Below are positions 12,083-21,029 of a DNA stretch of 64,000 bases, one piece after another. Below the pieces are notes generated by a model. It saw only the letters and a list, made by a program, of their open reading frames with translations, was not told the DNA's origin and did no database searches. Each line of letters starts with the position of its first letter. The stretch's first letter is position 1. The position numbers and the translations under genes are program-made. Origin of the DNA: Enterobacter hormaechei ATCC 49162 (GTDB taxonomy: Bacteria; Pseudomonadota; Gammaproteobacteria; Enterobacterales; Enterobacteriaceae); assembly GCF_001875655.1 (NCBI RefSeq), contig NZ_MKEQ01000001.1, positions 2,108,001 to 2,172,000 of the forward strand. Direction: 5' to 3'.

Positions 12083-12298
12083 TCCAGCCTCCTTATTGCT
12101 TTTCGGCAATGAAGAGACTAACCTCGCAATGTTGGTTGTGAAGTTGGTCTCCCCATCAGTTTTTTGATGTGGGACTCTCCACTGTTTGCCTCTTGCGAAA
12201 GCCTGAGGCAAACAGCCTCAAGCACCCGCCACGCACTCTATGCGCCTTCTCTGCGCCTGTCAGAAAGTCGTTTCATTTCGTGAAGCCGCCTTCCAGAA
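12083..12298 (-). promoter_or_regulatory. hok mRNA leader region
   Basis: A stretch of 216 bp before hok with several inverted repeats, for example GAGGCAAACAGCCTC (12204-12218) and CCCATCA/TGATGTGGG (12152-12173). hok-family messages have long structured leaders that hold back translation of the toxin. The segment GCCTGAGGCAAACAGCCTC and the following CAAGCACCCGCC resemble conserved leader/Sok sequence of chromosomal hok loci as I remember it. The exact transcript ends are not visible. Confidence 0.5.
12096..12124 (+). promoter_or_regulatory. Candidate promoter of a Sok-like antisense RNA
   Basis: On the plus strand, opposite to hok, TTGCTT (12096-12101) and TAACCT (12119-12124) are separated by 17 bp. 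Transcription would start near 12131 and run antisense through the hok leader, the position expected for a Sok RNA. The boxes are only partly consensus, so this is a proposal. Confidence 0.35.
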
Positions 12299-13477
12299 TC
12301 AAACGTCTTTAACCCGGCAGGTCAACATCAGCGTGACCACCGAAATCGCTGCAATCACCCAGTAAACCGAGGCATGGCCATAGCTTTGCGACAGCGCGCC
12401 CTGAATCACCCCTGCCAGAATCACCCCGGTAGAAATACTGTTGGTAAAGAGCGTGGTCGCGGAGCCTGCGCGCCCCGGCATTAAATCCTGGAACCAGAGC
12501 ATGCCGATCCCGGCAACGATGCCAATAAACACCGCGTTAAACAGCTGCAACGCCAGCAAGGCTTCACGCGAATGGAAAAGGATCAGCCCCGCGTAGAACA
12601 GTACCCCAGCCGCCACGGCGACGATCATCATCCGACGCTTTCCGAGACGTTTGACGTAGTAACCCGCCAGAATCATCGCCGGGATCTCCAGCCCGGCAGC
12701 GGTGCCCATCAGAATACCCGCGAGCTTGTCCGGCAGTCCCAGATCGCTGCTGATCCACAGCGGCATATCAATGATGTACATGGTGTTGCAGGTCCACATC
12801 AGCGTGGAGGCGATAAACAACAGGCGAACGTTTTTATCCTGCCAGCCGCTCACCTGGGTGATGGGTTTGTCCATCGTCTGCTCTACGCGCGCCACTGATG
12901 GCAGCGCAAAGGCTATCAGCGCCAGGCTGATGGCAAAAATCCCCGCAGCGATGGTGAACATGGCGGTGAAACCGTAATTCAGCGCCAGCATGAACGCCAG
13001 CGGAGGGCCGATGACCCACGCGAGAGAGAGCTGCGCGCGCATCACCGAGCTGAACATCACCACTTCCCGCGCCGAGTTGTCGGCGTACTCCCGGGCCAGG
13101 GCGAAGAGCTGCGGCATGGCGGTATTCGCGAGCGAGGCCAGCAGTACGCCGCAGGTGATAAGGGTCAGGTAATGGCGGTTGAAGGCAAACAGCAGAGCGT
13201 TGCCCACGGCCATGGCGCAACAAAAGAGGATCAGCTTACGGCGATCGCCCTGGCTGTCGGATCGTTTCGCCAGCCCCAGGCTGACGAGGATCCCGGCAAT
13301 GGCGTTGACGGTATAGAACAGGCCCACCCAAAACGGCTGCGCCCCCACCTCGCGGCTGAGAAACAGGCTTAGCGTCGGCGCCTGTAGCGCACCGGCCACG
13401 CCCATCATGAAGGCCACCAGCATAAAAGCGGCGTACACGCCGTTCAGGCGTCGCCCCATCGTCATCAACCAGAGCAT
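12299..13477 (-). CDS. setA: Sugar efflux transporter SetA
   Basis: Major facilitator superfamily exporter of sugars such as glucose and lactose analogues; in E. coli it helps cells cope with glucose-phosphate stress. 392 residues from the ATG at 13477 (MLWLMTMGRRLNG), matching E. coli in length and start; AAGGAC lies 6 nt before it. Twelve hydrophobic segments are expected and can be followed, with the MFS loop LAKRSDSQGDRRK between segments 2 and 3 (about residues 65-77). It lies just downstream of the sgrS RNA; in E. coli sgrS and setA are partly co-transcribed. Confidence 0.95.
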   Translation of the reverse strand: MLWLMTMGRRLNGVYAAFMLVAFMMGVAGALQAPTLSLFLSREVGAQPFWVGLFYTVNAIAGILVSLGLAKRSDSQGDRRKLILFCCAMAVGNALLFAFNRHYLTLITCGVLLASLANTAMPQLFALAREYADNSAREVVMFSSVMRAQLSLAWVIGPPLAFMLALNYGFTAMFTIAAGIFAISLALIAFALPSVARVEQTMDKPITQVSGWQDKNVRLLFIASTLMWTCNTMYIIDMPLWISSDLGLPDKLAGILMGTAAGLEIPAMILAGYYVKRLGKRRMMIVAVAAGVLFYAGLILFHSREALLALQLFNAVFIGIVAGIGMLWFQDLMPGRAGSATTLFTNSISTGVILAGVIQGALSQSYGHASVYWVIAAISVVTLMLTCRVKDV

Positions 13478-13524
13478 GCGCAAGTCCTTATGAAAGCGAA
13501 TCGAATTGGGTGAAATAGTAAACG

Positions 13525-13770
13525 AAAAAAGCCAGCAAAAACATTTTGCTGGCGGGTGATTAGCACCAATACTCAGTCACACATGATCGAGGCGAGTTAG
13601 CGAGAAGAGGTCGGTTTCGTAACGTCCCACTGCATCAGTTCTTCTAACGTTTTCAGCCGCTGCTCTGCGCACTGGCGGGCCAGCCAGGACGATCCTTTTG
13701 TCGCTGAAAAGTACTGCTGATAAAACTGACGTGCGGTAGACCTCTTCATAATTTACCTCCTCGCTTCATC
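13525..13770 (-). ncRNA. sgrS: Small RNA SgrS
   Basis: Glucose-phosphate stress RNA that pairs with ptsG and other mRNAs through Hfq. On the minus strand it begins near GATGAAGC (13770), carries the sgrT frame, and ends in the stem GCCAGCAAAA/TTTTGCTGGC followed by six T (13525-13553). The ptsG-pairing stretch GTGTGACTGAGTATTGGTG (minus strand, 13582-13564) is identical to E. coli. AATAAT lies about 7 bp before the proposed 5' end as the -10 box. It is divergent from its activator gene sgrR, as in E. coli. The 5' end is placed by comparison. Confidence 0.92.
13597..13749 (-). CDS. sgrT: Glucose uptake inhibitor SgrT
   Basis: Small peptide encoded inside SgrS that blocks glucose uptake through PtsG. 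50 residues here (MKRSTARQFYQQYFSATKGS...), compared with 43 in E. coli, whose start MRQFYQHYF aligns to residue 7. The E. coli start codon is replaced by GCA, and a new ATG six codons upstream has a strong ribosome site (AGGAGGTAAATT). The C-terminal core (LEELMQWD) is conserved. The peptide is not in the usual length range of an automatic gene caller. Confidence 0.88.
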   Translation of the reverse strand: MKRSTARQFYQQYFSATKGSSWLARQCAEQRLKTLEELMQWDVTKPTSSR

Positions 13771-13837
13771 GGGAAGCATTATTGGCCTAATATAGGGATT
13801 AATAAATTGCTGATTTTTTGTCAGGAGTTCCTCTTTT

Positions 13838-15493
13838 ATGCCATCCGGTCGACTGCAACAACAATTTATCCGCCTCTGGCAGTGCTGCGAGGGGCAATCG
13901 CAGGAGACCACGCTCAACGAGCTGGCTGAGCTTCTCAACTGCTCCCGGCGTCATATGCGTACCCTCCTTAACACCATGCAGCAGCAGGGCTGGCTGAACT
14001 GGGAGGCCGAGGCCGGACGCGGCAAGCGCTCGCGCCTGACATTCCTTTATACCGGCCTGGCATTACAGCAACAGCGGGCGGAGGATCTGCTGGAGCAGGA
14101 CCGCATCGATCAGCTGGTACAACTGGTAGGCGATAAAGCCGCCGTACGCCAGATGCTGGTCTCGCATCTCGGGCGCAGCTTTCGTCAGGGACGCCACATT
14201 CTGCGGGTGCTTTACTATCGCCCAATGAAAAATCTGTTGCCCGGTACGGCGTTACGTCGTTCAGAAACCCACATGGCCAGACAGATTTTCAGCGGCCTGA
14301 CGCGGATAAATGAGGAAAATGGGGAACTGGAAGCGGATATTGCCCACCACTGGCAGCAGCTTTCCCCCCTGCACTGGCGTTTCTTTTTACGCCCCGGCAT
14401 TCATTTCCACCATGGACGCGAACTGGAGATGCGTGACGTTATCGACTCTTTAACGCGCGCCCGTACCCTGCCGCTCTACTCACATATCGCACAGATCCAC
14501 TCCCCGACGGCCTGGACGCTGGATATTGAGCTGTCGCAGCCGGACAAATGGCTGCCGTGGCTTCTGGGCTATGTCCCCTCGATGATCCTGCCTGCCGAGT
14601 GGCGATCCCTGAACAATTTTTCCAGCCTGCCGATTGGTACGGGCCCCTACGCCGTTTCGCGGAACAACAACAATCAGCTTAAGATCCGCGCCTTTGATGA
14701 CTACTTTGGGTATCGGGCGCTGATCGACGAAGTGAACGTCTGGGTGTTACCGGATCTCAACGAAGAGCTGAGCGCAGGCCTGACCCTGGAAGGGCCAACG
14801 GCTGGCGAAAAAGCGTTCGAGAGCCGCCTGGAGGAGGGCTGCTACTACCTGCTCTTTGACAGCCGCAGCCATCGCGGAGCAAACCACGACGTCCGCAAGT
14901 GGATCAGCCATATTCTGGCGCCCGCTAACCTGATTTATCACGCCGAGGAGCAATACCAGACCTGGTGGTTCCCGGCCTATGGCCTGCTTCCGCGCTGGCA
15001 CCATGCGCAGCCCGTGCGCAGTGAAAAACCTGCCGGACTGGAGACCATCACCCTCAGCTACTATCGCGATCACATTGAGCATCGTTTCATCGCGAAGATC
15101 ATGAGCACGCTGCTGGCGGCCGAAGGCGTGACGCTGGCGATACAGGAAGTCGATTATGATGAATGGCACCGCGGGGATGTCGTTAGCGATATCTGGCTCA
15201 ACAGCGCGAACTTCACGCTGCCGCTTGATTTCTCGCTCTTTTCTCACCTGTATGAAGTGCCCCTGATTCAGCACTGTATCAACCGGGACTGGCAGCAGGA
15301 CGCCGCGCGGTGGCGGGCAGGCGAAATGGATCTGGCCGCCTGGTGTCAGGAACTCCTGGCCGGGCAGACGATCGTACCGCTGATCCACCACTGGCTGCTG
15401 ATCCAGGGACAGCGCAGCATGCGCGGCCTGCGGATGAATACCCTGGGCTGGTTTGATTTTAAATCCGCCTGGTTTGCGCCGCCGGAGCCATAA
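13838..15493 (+). CDS. sgrR: Transcriptional activator SgrR
   Basis: Activator of sgrS under glucose-phosphate stress. 551 residues, as in E. coli. An N-terminal winged-helix DNA-binding domain (about residues 1-115, with [16 protein letters not shown]) is joined to a C-terminal domain related to periplasmic oligopeptide-binding proteins, which is thought to sense the stress metabolite. There is no signal peptide, so it is cytoplasmic. It is divergent from sgrS and followed by the thi operon leader. Confidence 0.97.
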   Translation: MPSGRLQQQFIRLWQCCEGQSQETTLNELAELLNCSRRHMRTLLNTMQQQGWLNWEAEAGRGKRSRLTFLYTGLALQQQRAEDLLEQDRIDQLVQLVGDKAAVRQMLVSHLGRSFRQGRHILRVLYYRPMKNLLPGTALRRSETHMARQIFSGLTRINEENGELEADIAHHWQQLSPLHWRFFLRPGIHFHHGRELEMRDVIDSLTRARTLPLYSHIAQIHSPTAWTLDIELSQPDKWLPWLLGYVPSMILPAEWRSLNNFSSLPIGTGPYAVSRNNNNQLKIRAFDDYFGYRALIDEVNVWVLPDLNEELSAGLTLEGPTAGEKAFESRLEEGCYYLLFDSRSHRGANHDVRKWISHILAPANLIYHAEEQYQTWWFPAYGLLPRWHHAQPVRSEKPAGLETITLSYYRDHIEHRFIAKIMSTLLAAEGVTLAIQEVDYDEWHRGDVVSDIWLNSANFTLPLDFSLFSHLYEVPLIQHCINRDWQQDAARWRAGEMDLAAWCQELLAGQTIVPLIHHWLLIQGQRSMRGLRMNTLGWFDFKSAWFAPPEP

Positions 15494-15532
15494 CGCTTTC
15501 GTAATATTCACCAAATCATTACAATAACGCCG

Positions 15533-15619
15533 TTCTCAACGGGGTGCTGCATCACTGATGTGCGCTGAGATAATACCCGTCGAACCTGATCCGGATAACG
15601 CCGGCGAAGGGATTTGAGG
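15533..15619 (+). promoter_or_regulatory. TPP riboswitch (THI element) of thiBPQ
   Basis: The class-defining segments are present in order: TCTCAACGGGGTGC, then GCTGAGATAATACCCGTCGA, then ACCTGATCCGGATAACGCC and GGCGAAGGGA. The P1 stem is closed by CTCAA and TTGAGG. It lies 42 nt before thiB and is nearly identical to the E. coli thiB leader. With thiamine diphosphate bound it should block thiB translation. Confidence 0.95.
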
Positions 15620-15661
15620 CTGTCTCTCAAAATCCTTTGCCACTCAACCCTGAGGTGCAAA

Positions 15662-16645
15662 GTGTTAAAAAACGTTCTTCCTCTGCTGTCGCTGTTTGCG
15701 CTGCCTGTTTTTGCTAAGCCCGTTCTGACGGTCTACACCTACGACTCCTTCTCCGCCGACTGGGGCCCTGGCCCTGTGGTCAAAAAAGCCTTTGAAGCCG
15801 ACTGCAACTGCGAGCTGAAATTCGTGGCGCTGGAAGATGGTGTGTCGCTGCTCAACCGTCTGCGCATGGAAGGCAAAAACAGCAAAGCCGACGTGGTGCT
15901 GGGGCTGGATAACAACCTGCTGGAAGCCGCCACCCAAACCAGACTGTTCGCCAAAAGCGGCGTGGCGGCAGATGCCGTCAACGTGCCGGGCGGCTGGAAA
16001 AACGACACCTTTGTTCCCTTTGATTACGGCTACTTTGCGTTCGTCTACGACAAAAATAAGCTGAAGAACCCGCCAAAAAGCCTGAAAGAGCTGGTCGAAA
16101 GCGACCAGAAGTGGCGCGTGATTTATGAAGATCCGCGTACCAGCACGCCGGGTCTGGGGCTGCTGCTGTGGATGCAAAAGGTCTACGGAGACAAAACGCC
16201 GGAAGCGTGGCAGAAGCTGGCCGCGAAAACCGTTACCGTCACCAAAGGCTGGAGCGAAGCCTACGGCCTGTTCCTGAAAGGCGAAAGCGACCTGGTACTG
16301 AGCTACACCACCTCTCCGGCCTACCACATTATCGCCGAGAAGAAAGATAACTACGTCGCCGCGAACTTTGCTGAAGGACATTATTTGCAGGTGGAAGTGG
16401 CTGCCCGCACCGCCGCGAGCAAACAGCCGGAGCTTGCTGAAAAATTCCTGAAATTTATGGTTTCACCGGCCTTCCAGAATGCTATTCCGACAGGAAACTG
16501 GATGTACCCTGTCACTGACGTTGCGCTGCCGGCAGGTTTTGAGCAACTGAACAAACCGCAAACCTCACTGGAATTCACGCCGCAGCAGGTTGCCGCCCAG
16601 CGTGCCGCATGGATAAGCGAATGGCAACGCGCCGTCAGCCGCTGA
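15662..16645 (+). CDS. thiB: Thiamine-binding periplasmic protein
   Basis: Substrate-binding protein of the thiamine/thiamine diphosphate ABC importer. 327 residues with a GTG start at 15662, preceded by GAGG; the longer frame from 15614 would run into the riboswitch and is rejected. The signal peptide (VLKNVLPLLSLFALPVFA) is probably cut after residue 18, and the mature protein begins KPVLTVYTYDSF. It overlaps thiP by 25 bp. Confidence 0.96.
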   Translation: MLKNVLPLLSLFALPVFAKPVLTVYTYDSFSADWGPGPVVKKAFEADCNCELKFVALEDGVSLLNRLRMEGKNSKADVVLGLDNNLLEAATQTRLFAKSGVAADAVNVPGGWKNDTFVPFDYGYFAFVYDKNKLKNPPKSLKELVESDQKWRVIYEDPRTSTPGLGLLLWMQKVYGDKTPEAWQKLAAKTVTVTKGWSEAYGLFLKGESDLVLSYTTSPAYHIIAEKKDNYVAANFAEGHYLQVEVAARTAASKQPELAEKFLKFMVSPAFQNAIPTGNWMYPVTDVALPAGFEQLNKPQTSLEFTPQQVAAQRAAWISEWQRAVSR

Positions 16646-18231
16646 TCCCCGGCTGGTTAGTTCCCGGGCTGCTCGCCGCCATACTGATGGTGGTCGTCAG
16701 CCTGGGGGCATTCCTTGCGCTGTGGTTTAACGCGCCAGAGAGCGATCTGCTCGCCCTCTGGCACGACAGCTATCTCTGGCACGTCATTCGTTTCTCCTTC
16801 TGGCAGGCGTTTCTCTCCGCACTGCTGTCGACGATCCCGGCTATCTTCCTCGCGCGCGCACTCTATCGCAGACGTTTCCCCGGCAGACTGGCCCTGCTAC
16901 GGCTGTGCGCGATGACGCTCATCCTCCCGGTACTGGTGGCGGTGTTCGGGATTCTGAGCGTCTACGGTCGGCAGGGCTGGCTGGCCTCCCTCTTCAGCCT
17001 GCTTGGCCTGGAATGGACCTTCTCCCCCTACGGCCTGAAAGGCATTCTGCTGGCGCATATTTTTTTCAATATGCCGATGGCGACGCGCCTCTTTTTACAG
17101 GCGCTGGAAAACATTCCCGGCGAGCAGCGCCAGATTGCCGCCCAGCTTGGCATGCGCGGCTGGTCGTTCTTCCGTTTTGTCGAATGGCCGTGGCTGCGAC
17201 GCCAGATCGCCCCGGTTGCCGCGCTGATTTTTATGCTCTGCTTCGCCAGCTTTGCGACCGTGCTTTCTCTCGGCGGCGGGCCGCAGGCCACCACCATTGA
17301 GCTGGCGATCTATCAGGCCTTAAGTTACGACTACGATCCGGGGCGCGCCGCGCTGCTGGCGATCGTCCAGATGGTGTGCTGTCTGGCACTGGTGTTACTC
17401 AGCCAGCGGCTAAGCAAAGCGATCCCCGCAGGCAGTAATAACGTGACTGGCTGGCGCGATCCGCAGGACAGCCTGCACAGCCGCGTCTCGGATTTCATGC
17501 TGATCGCGCTGGCACTCCTGCTTCTGCTGCCCCCGCTGCTGGCCGTTATCGTTGATGGCCTGAATCGCAATGTGGTGTCGGTACTGCAACAGCCTGTCCT
17601 GTGGCAAGCGACGTGGACCTCATTGCGCATCGCGCTGGCAGCCGGGCTATTGTGTGTGATCCTGACCATGATGCTGCTCTGGAGTAGCCGCGAACTCTAC
17701 GCGCGTCATGCCCGCAAAGCCGGACAGGCGCTGGAGCTGACGGGCATGCTGATCCTGGCGATGCCGGGCATTGTGCTGGCGACCGGATTCTTTTTACTGT
17801 TTAACAGCACCCTCGGCCTGCCGGAAAGCGCCGACGGCATCGTCATTTTTACCAACGCCTTAATGGCCATCCCGTATGCGCTGAAGGTGCTGGAAAACCC
17901 GATGCGGGATGCAAACAGCCGGTATAGCCTCCTGTGCCAGTCCCTTGGCATTATGGGCTGGCGGCGGCTGAAGGTGGTCGAGCTACGCGCCCTGAAACGA
18001 CCGCTCGCCCAGGCGCTGGCCTTTGCCTGCGTGCTGTCGATTGGCGATTTTGGCGTAGTCGCCCTCTTTGGCAACGAAGATTTCCGCACGCTGCCGTTCT
18101 GGCTTTATCAGCAAATTGGCTCTTATCGCAGTCAGGATGGCGCGGTCACGGCGCTGCTCCTGTTGCTGCTGTGTTTTGCCTTATTTACCGTTATCGAAAA
18201 ACTTCCGGGGCGTGATGTTAAAACTGACTGA
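16621..18231 (+). CDS. thiP: Thiamine ABC transporter permease
   Basis: Inner-membrane permease of the thiamine importer. 536 residues from the ATG at 16621. It is a fused double permease with about twelve hydrophobic segments. The two EAA-type loops that touch the ATPase lie near [18 protein letters not shown] (about residues 179-196) and [18 protein letters not shown] (about residues 443-460). It overlaps thiB upstream and thiQ downstream (17 bp), which points to coupled translation. Confidence 0.96.
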   Translation: MATRRQPLIPGWLVPGLLAAILMVVVSLGAFLALWFNAPESDLLALWHDSYLWHVIRFSFWQAFLSALLSTIPAIFLARALYRRRFPGRLALLRLCAMTLILPVLVAVFGILSVYGRQGWLASLFSLLGLEWTFSPYGLKGILLAHIFFNMPMATRLFLQALENIPGEQRQIAAQLGMRGWSFFRFVEWPWLRRQIAPVAALIFMLCFASFATVLSLGGGPQATTIELAIYQALSYDYDPGRAALLAIVQMVCCLALVLLSQRLSKAIPAGSNNVTGWRDPQDSLHSRVSDFMLIALALLLLLPPLLAVIVDGLNRNVVSVLQQPVLWQATWTSLRIALAAGLLCVILTMMLLWSSRELYARHARKAGQALELTGMLILAMPGIVLATGFFLLFNSTLGLPESADGIVIFTNALMAIPYALKVLENPMRDANSRYSLLCQSLGIMGWRRLKVVELRALKRPLAQALAFACVLSIGDFGVVALFGNEDFRTLPFWLYQQIGSYRSQDGAVTALLLLLLCFALFTVIEKLPGRDVKTD

Positions 18232-18916
18232 TGTAACCTGGCTTTATGAGCACCTGCCAATGCGTTTTACCCTCTCCGTTCGTCAGGGAGAGCGAATCGC
18301 AGTGCTTGGCCCAAGCGGGGCCGGAAAAAGTACCCTGCTCAATCTGATTGCCGGTTTTTTGCAGCCTGCCAGCGGGTCGATCGTCATTGATAACGGCGAG
18401 TATACCTACGCTCCACCGGCTAAGCGTCCGGTGTCGATGCTGTTTCAGGAAAACAATCTGTTTAATCACCTTACGGTGTGGCAGAACATCGCGCTGGGTA
18501 TGGATCCGGGCTTAAAGCTCAACGCTGCGCAACGTCAGAAGCTGGAGGCGATCGCCGGACAGATGGGCCTGTCTGCGTTTATCCCCCGACTACCGGGCGA
18601 ACTTTCCGGCGGCCAGCGTCAGCGCGTGGCATTGGCTCGTTGCCTGGTACGCGAACAGCCGCTGCTGCTGCTCGACGAACCCTTTTCGGCACTCGACCCG
18701 GCCCTGCGTCAGGAGATGCTCTCGCTGGTTGAAGAGGTATGCAAGCGCGAGCAACTGACGATGCTGATGGTGTCGCACAGTATTGAGGATGCTGCCCGCA
18801 TCGCGCCGCGATCGGTAGTGATCGCGGAGGGACGCATTTTATGGGATGGAGAAACAGAAGAACTTCTGAGTGGTAACGCGGGGGCATCTTCATTGTTGGG
18901 CATTCGTGCGGTCTGA
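18215..18916 (+). CDS. thiQ: Thiamine ABC transporter ATP-binding protein
   Basis: ATPase of the thiamine importer, 233 residues. The Walker A motif GPSGAGKST (about residues 32-40), the Q-loop, the ABC signature [13 protein letters not shown] (about residues 129-141) and Walker [13 protein letters not shown] are all present. The start ATG lies inside thiP. A shared bidirectional hairpin ends the operon against the convergent yabI. Confidence 0.97.
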   Translation: MLKLTDVTWLYEHLPMRFTLSVRQGERIAVLGPSGAGKSTLLNLIAGFLQPASGSIVIDNGEYTYAPPAKRPVSMLFQENNLFNHLTVWQNIALGMDPGLKLNAAQRQKLEAIAGQMGLSAFIPRLPGELSGGQRQRVALARCLVREQPLLLLDEPFSALDPALRQEMLSLVEEVCKREQLTMLMVSHSIEDAARIAPRSVVIAEGRILWDGETEELLSGNAGASSLLGIRAV

Positions 18917-18930
18917 CGCCCTCACCCTGG

Positions 18931-18951
18931 CCCTCTCCCACGGGGAGAGGG
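18931..18951. terminator. Bidirectional hairpin between thiQ and yabI
   Basis: Perfect 9-bp stem CCCTCTCCC/GGGAGAGGG with a 3-nt loop, flanked by CCCTCACCCTGG on one side and AAAA on the other. This CCCTCTCCC repeat type is common between convergent enterobacterial genes; a related one follows apaH. Confidence 0.7.
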
Positions 18952-18959
18952 AAAACACC

Positions 18960-19727
18960 TTAACGGCTCACGACCTTCAACAGGATCTCGCCATATACCG
19001 GCATCAGCGGGTGGCGGATCAGCGCCACCAGCGCGACCACGGCCACGCCCAGCATCAGCGGAGCCAGCCAGAGCAGGCGCGTGCGCGGGAGATAGCGCGT
19101 CAGACGATCGACACTGGCTTTCGCACTGCGCCATAAGCGCCAGCAGAGCCAGACCGCCAGCCACAGCAGCACCGCCGTTGCCAGCAGCAGCCATTTAAAC
19201 TCACCGCTTTGCATACCGTCAGGGATATCAATAGCCGCGCCCGCCAGGATCCCCGGCAGGAAGTAAAACGGCGGCCAGAAGACGCAGCCGATGATGTTCG
19301 GCACCACGAATTTCGCGACGGGCAGATCCAGCATCCCGGCAACCATTGGCACCAGCGGACGCGTTGGGCCAACGAAGCGCCCCACGAGGATGGTGAACAT
19401 GCTGTGCTGATGCAGCGCGTGCTCGGTTTTATCCAGCAAGGCTTTGTTCTTTTTCATAAACGACCAGCGGTGCAGCGGCTTCTTAAAGCGCCAGCCCAGC
19501 CAGAAGGAGATCCAGTCCCCCAGTAAACAGCCGATAATACCGGCCATCCACGCCTGCCAGAAATTGACTTCGCCGCTGCCGATAAGCGCGCCAAGCCCCG
19601 CCATCATCACGGTGCCGGGCAGGATCAGCCCAACCAGCGCAAGCGATTCCAGAAACGCCACCAGCGCCACGGCGATGAGCGAATACATAACGGACTGGGT
19701 AATAAAATGTTCCAGCAATGCCTGCAT
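18960..19727 (-). CDS. yabI: DedA-family inner-membrane protein YabI
   Basis: DedA-family membrane protein, 255 residues with about five membrane segments. DedA proteins help keep membrane homeostasis and are linked to lipid-carrier recycling; the role of YabI itself is not settled. The family motifs are visible: ESLALVGLILPG (about residues 27-38) and GRFVGPTRPLVPMVAG (about residues 116-131). It is convergent with thiQ and lies downstream of araC. Confidence 0.93.
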   Translation of the reverse strand: MQALLEHFITQSVMYSLIAVALVAFLESLALVGLILPGTVMMAGLGALIGSGEVNFWQAWMAGIIGCLLGDWISFWLGWRFKKPLHRWSFMKKNKALLDKTEHALHQHSMFTILVGRFVGPTRPLVPMVAGMLDLPVAKFVVPNIIGCVFWPPFYFLPGILAGAAIDIPDGMQSGEFKWLLLATAVLLWLAVWLCWRLWRSAKASVDRLTRYLPRTRLLWLAPLMLGVAVVALVALIRHPLMPVYGEILLKVVSR

Positions 19728-19845
19728 AACTATTCCGGTCAGAAAACGAATCAGCGATTCTGCTTAGCGCCCCGCACCGCGTCAAGGCATCAATTGTCTG
19801 AATAGTTTACAGGATGCGCCTGAAGTTCACCTGAATGTTTACCGA

Positions 19846-20691
19846 TTATTCACATCCCGCGCGAAATTCGCTCGGGCTGGCCCCGGTGCACTTCTTAAAC
19901 ACGCGAGAGAAATAGAGCTGATCTTCAAAGCCCACGTTACGTCCGACGGTGGCGATAGGCATTCGGGTGGTGCTAAGCAGGAGTTTCGCCTGGCTGATGC
20001 GCTGATCCTCACGCCAGCTGAGCACGCTCACCCCAAGCTGCTGGCGGAAGAGATGAGAGAGCCGTGACGGCGACAGGCACACGTGCTGGGCGACGCTGGC
20101 AATATCAAACTGGCTGTCGGCCAGATGGTCGCTGATGTACTGACAGGCATCGCGGACGCGGTTGTCCAGCGGCGGGTTAAGGGATTCGTTGATGGCTTCC
20201 ATGCGGCGCAGCAGCACCTGTTCAAGCAGGTTAATCGCCAGCAGTTCGGCGTAGCGTCCGCCCGCCTGCCCCGCTTCAATAATCTGTGCGAACAGCTCAC
20301 GGAACTGTGCCAGATGCGCCTCATCCGGGCGATAAAAACCGGTATGGGCGAAAATGGCTGGCCATGAGAGCCATTCCTGCCAGTAGGCACGCGGACGGAA
20401 ATAGACCCACTGGTGATACCACTCTTTGGCATCCGGGTGTCGCCCGTAGTGGTGGATCTCCCCCGGCGGGAACAACAGCATATCGCCAGGGCGACAGATG
20501 AACTGCTGATCACCGTTTTTGATCACCCCTTCTCCGCGTACGGTCAGGTTCAGGATATATCCCTTCATACCAAGAGGGCGGTCGACGTAGAAATCGAGAT
20601 ATCCCTCGGCCTCAATGGGCGTCAGCCCCGCCACCAGATGGGCGTTAAATGAGTAGCCCGGCAGTAAGGGATCGTTTTGCGGTTCGGCCAT
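19846..20691 (-). CDS. araC: Arabinose operon regulator AraC
   Basis: Arabinose-responsive activator and repressor of araBAD and of its own gene. 281 residues from the ATG at 20691 ([20 protein letters not shown]), like Salmonella AraC and shorter at the C terminus than E. coli (292). The N-terminal arm and cupin-like sugar domain (residues 1-170) are followed by two helix-turn-helix motifs (about residues 196-275, with [14 protein letters not shown] and [15 protein letters not shown]). A longer open frame reaching 20862 would run through the operators and is not used. It is divergent from araBAD. Confidence 0.97.
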   Translation of the reverse strand: MAEPQNDPLLPGYSFNAHLVAGLTPIEAEGYLDFYVDRPLGMKGYILNLTVRGEGVIKNGDQQFICRPGDMLLFPPGEIHHYGRHPDAKEWYHQWVYFRPRAYWQEWLSWPAIFAHTGFYRPDEAHLAQFRELFAQIIEAGQAGGRYAELLAINLLEQVLLRRMEAINESLNPPLDNRVRDACQYISDHLADSQFDIASVAQHVCLSPSRLSHLFRQQLGVSVLSWREDQRISQAKLLLSTTRMPIATVGRNVGFEDQLYFSRVFKKCTGASPSEFRAGCE

Positions 20692-20718
20692 AGATTCAGT
20701 TCTCCCAAGGGTCCTGAA

Positions 20719-20736
20719 GGAAACCAATTGTCCATA
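20719..20736. promoter_or_regulatory. araO2 operator
   Basis: GGAAACCAATTGTCCATA lies just before araC. Its TCCATA half-site matches that of araI1, and the two are 211 bp apart (about 20 helical turns), as needed for the AraC repression loop. Confidence 0.8.
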
Positions 20737-20864
20737 TCGATAAAAGCAGGTTAAAAATGGCCCGCGAAAAGATCCAAAAGGCATCACGCCTCTTTTACGT
20801 CCGCCATGTTTCAGCCTTTCCCCCTGATTTCTCCGCCAGTACAGGCAGATAAGCAGTAACAAAA

Positions 20865-20893
20865 GTGTCTATAAGTACGGCAGAAATGTCCAC
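20865..20893. promoter_or_regulatory. araO1 operator (araC promoter)
   Basis: The segment GTGTCTATAAGTACGGCAGA and the following AATGTCCACA match the E. coli araO1L/O1R pair at the araC promoter. Confidence 0.7.
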
Positions 20894-20900
20894 ATTGAAT

Positions 20901-20922
20901 ATTTGCACGGCGTCACACTTTC
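20901..20922. promoter_or_regulatory. CRP site of the ara divergent promoters
   Basis: ATTTGCACGGCGTCACACTT is the same core as the E. coli ara CRP site. It lies between araO1 and araI. Confidence 0.8.
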
Positions 20923-20930
20923 CGTTGCTA

Positions 20931-20994
20931 CAGCAATTTAGTCCATAAGATTAGCGGATCCTGCCTGACGATTTTTGTCCCCAGTCTCTAATGT
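20931..20994 (+). promoter_or_regulatory. araI1-I2 and araBAD promoter
   Basis: araI1 is CAGCAATTTAGTCCATA (20931-20947) and araI2 is TAGCGGATCCTGCCTGA (20952-20968). The weak -35 box CTGACG (20965-20970) overlaps I2, and TAATGT (20989-20994) is the -10 box after 18 bp. The order is that of E. coli. Confidence 0.88.
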
Positions 20995-21029
20995 TCTTCC
21001 ATAACCTGTTTTTTGGATGGAGCAACACC

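Noticed and set aside
11930..12211. A 93-codon version of the Hok frame that starts 43 codons upstream
   Set aside because: The upstream part has no family similarity and starts with a non-ATG codon without a ribosome site; the 50-residue form has AAGGAGG and the family start.
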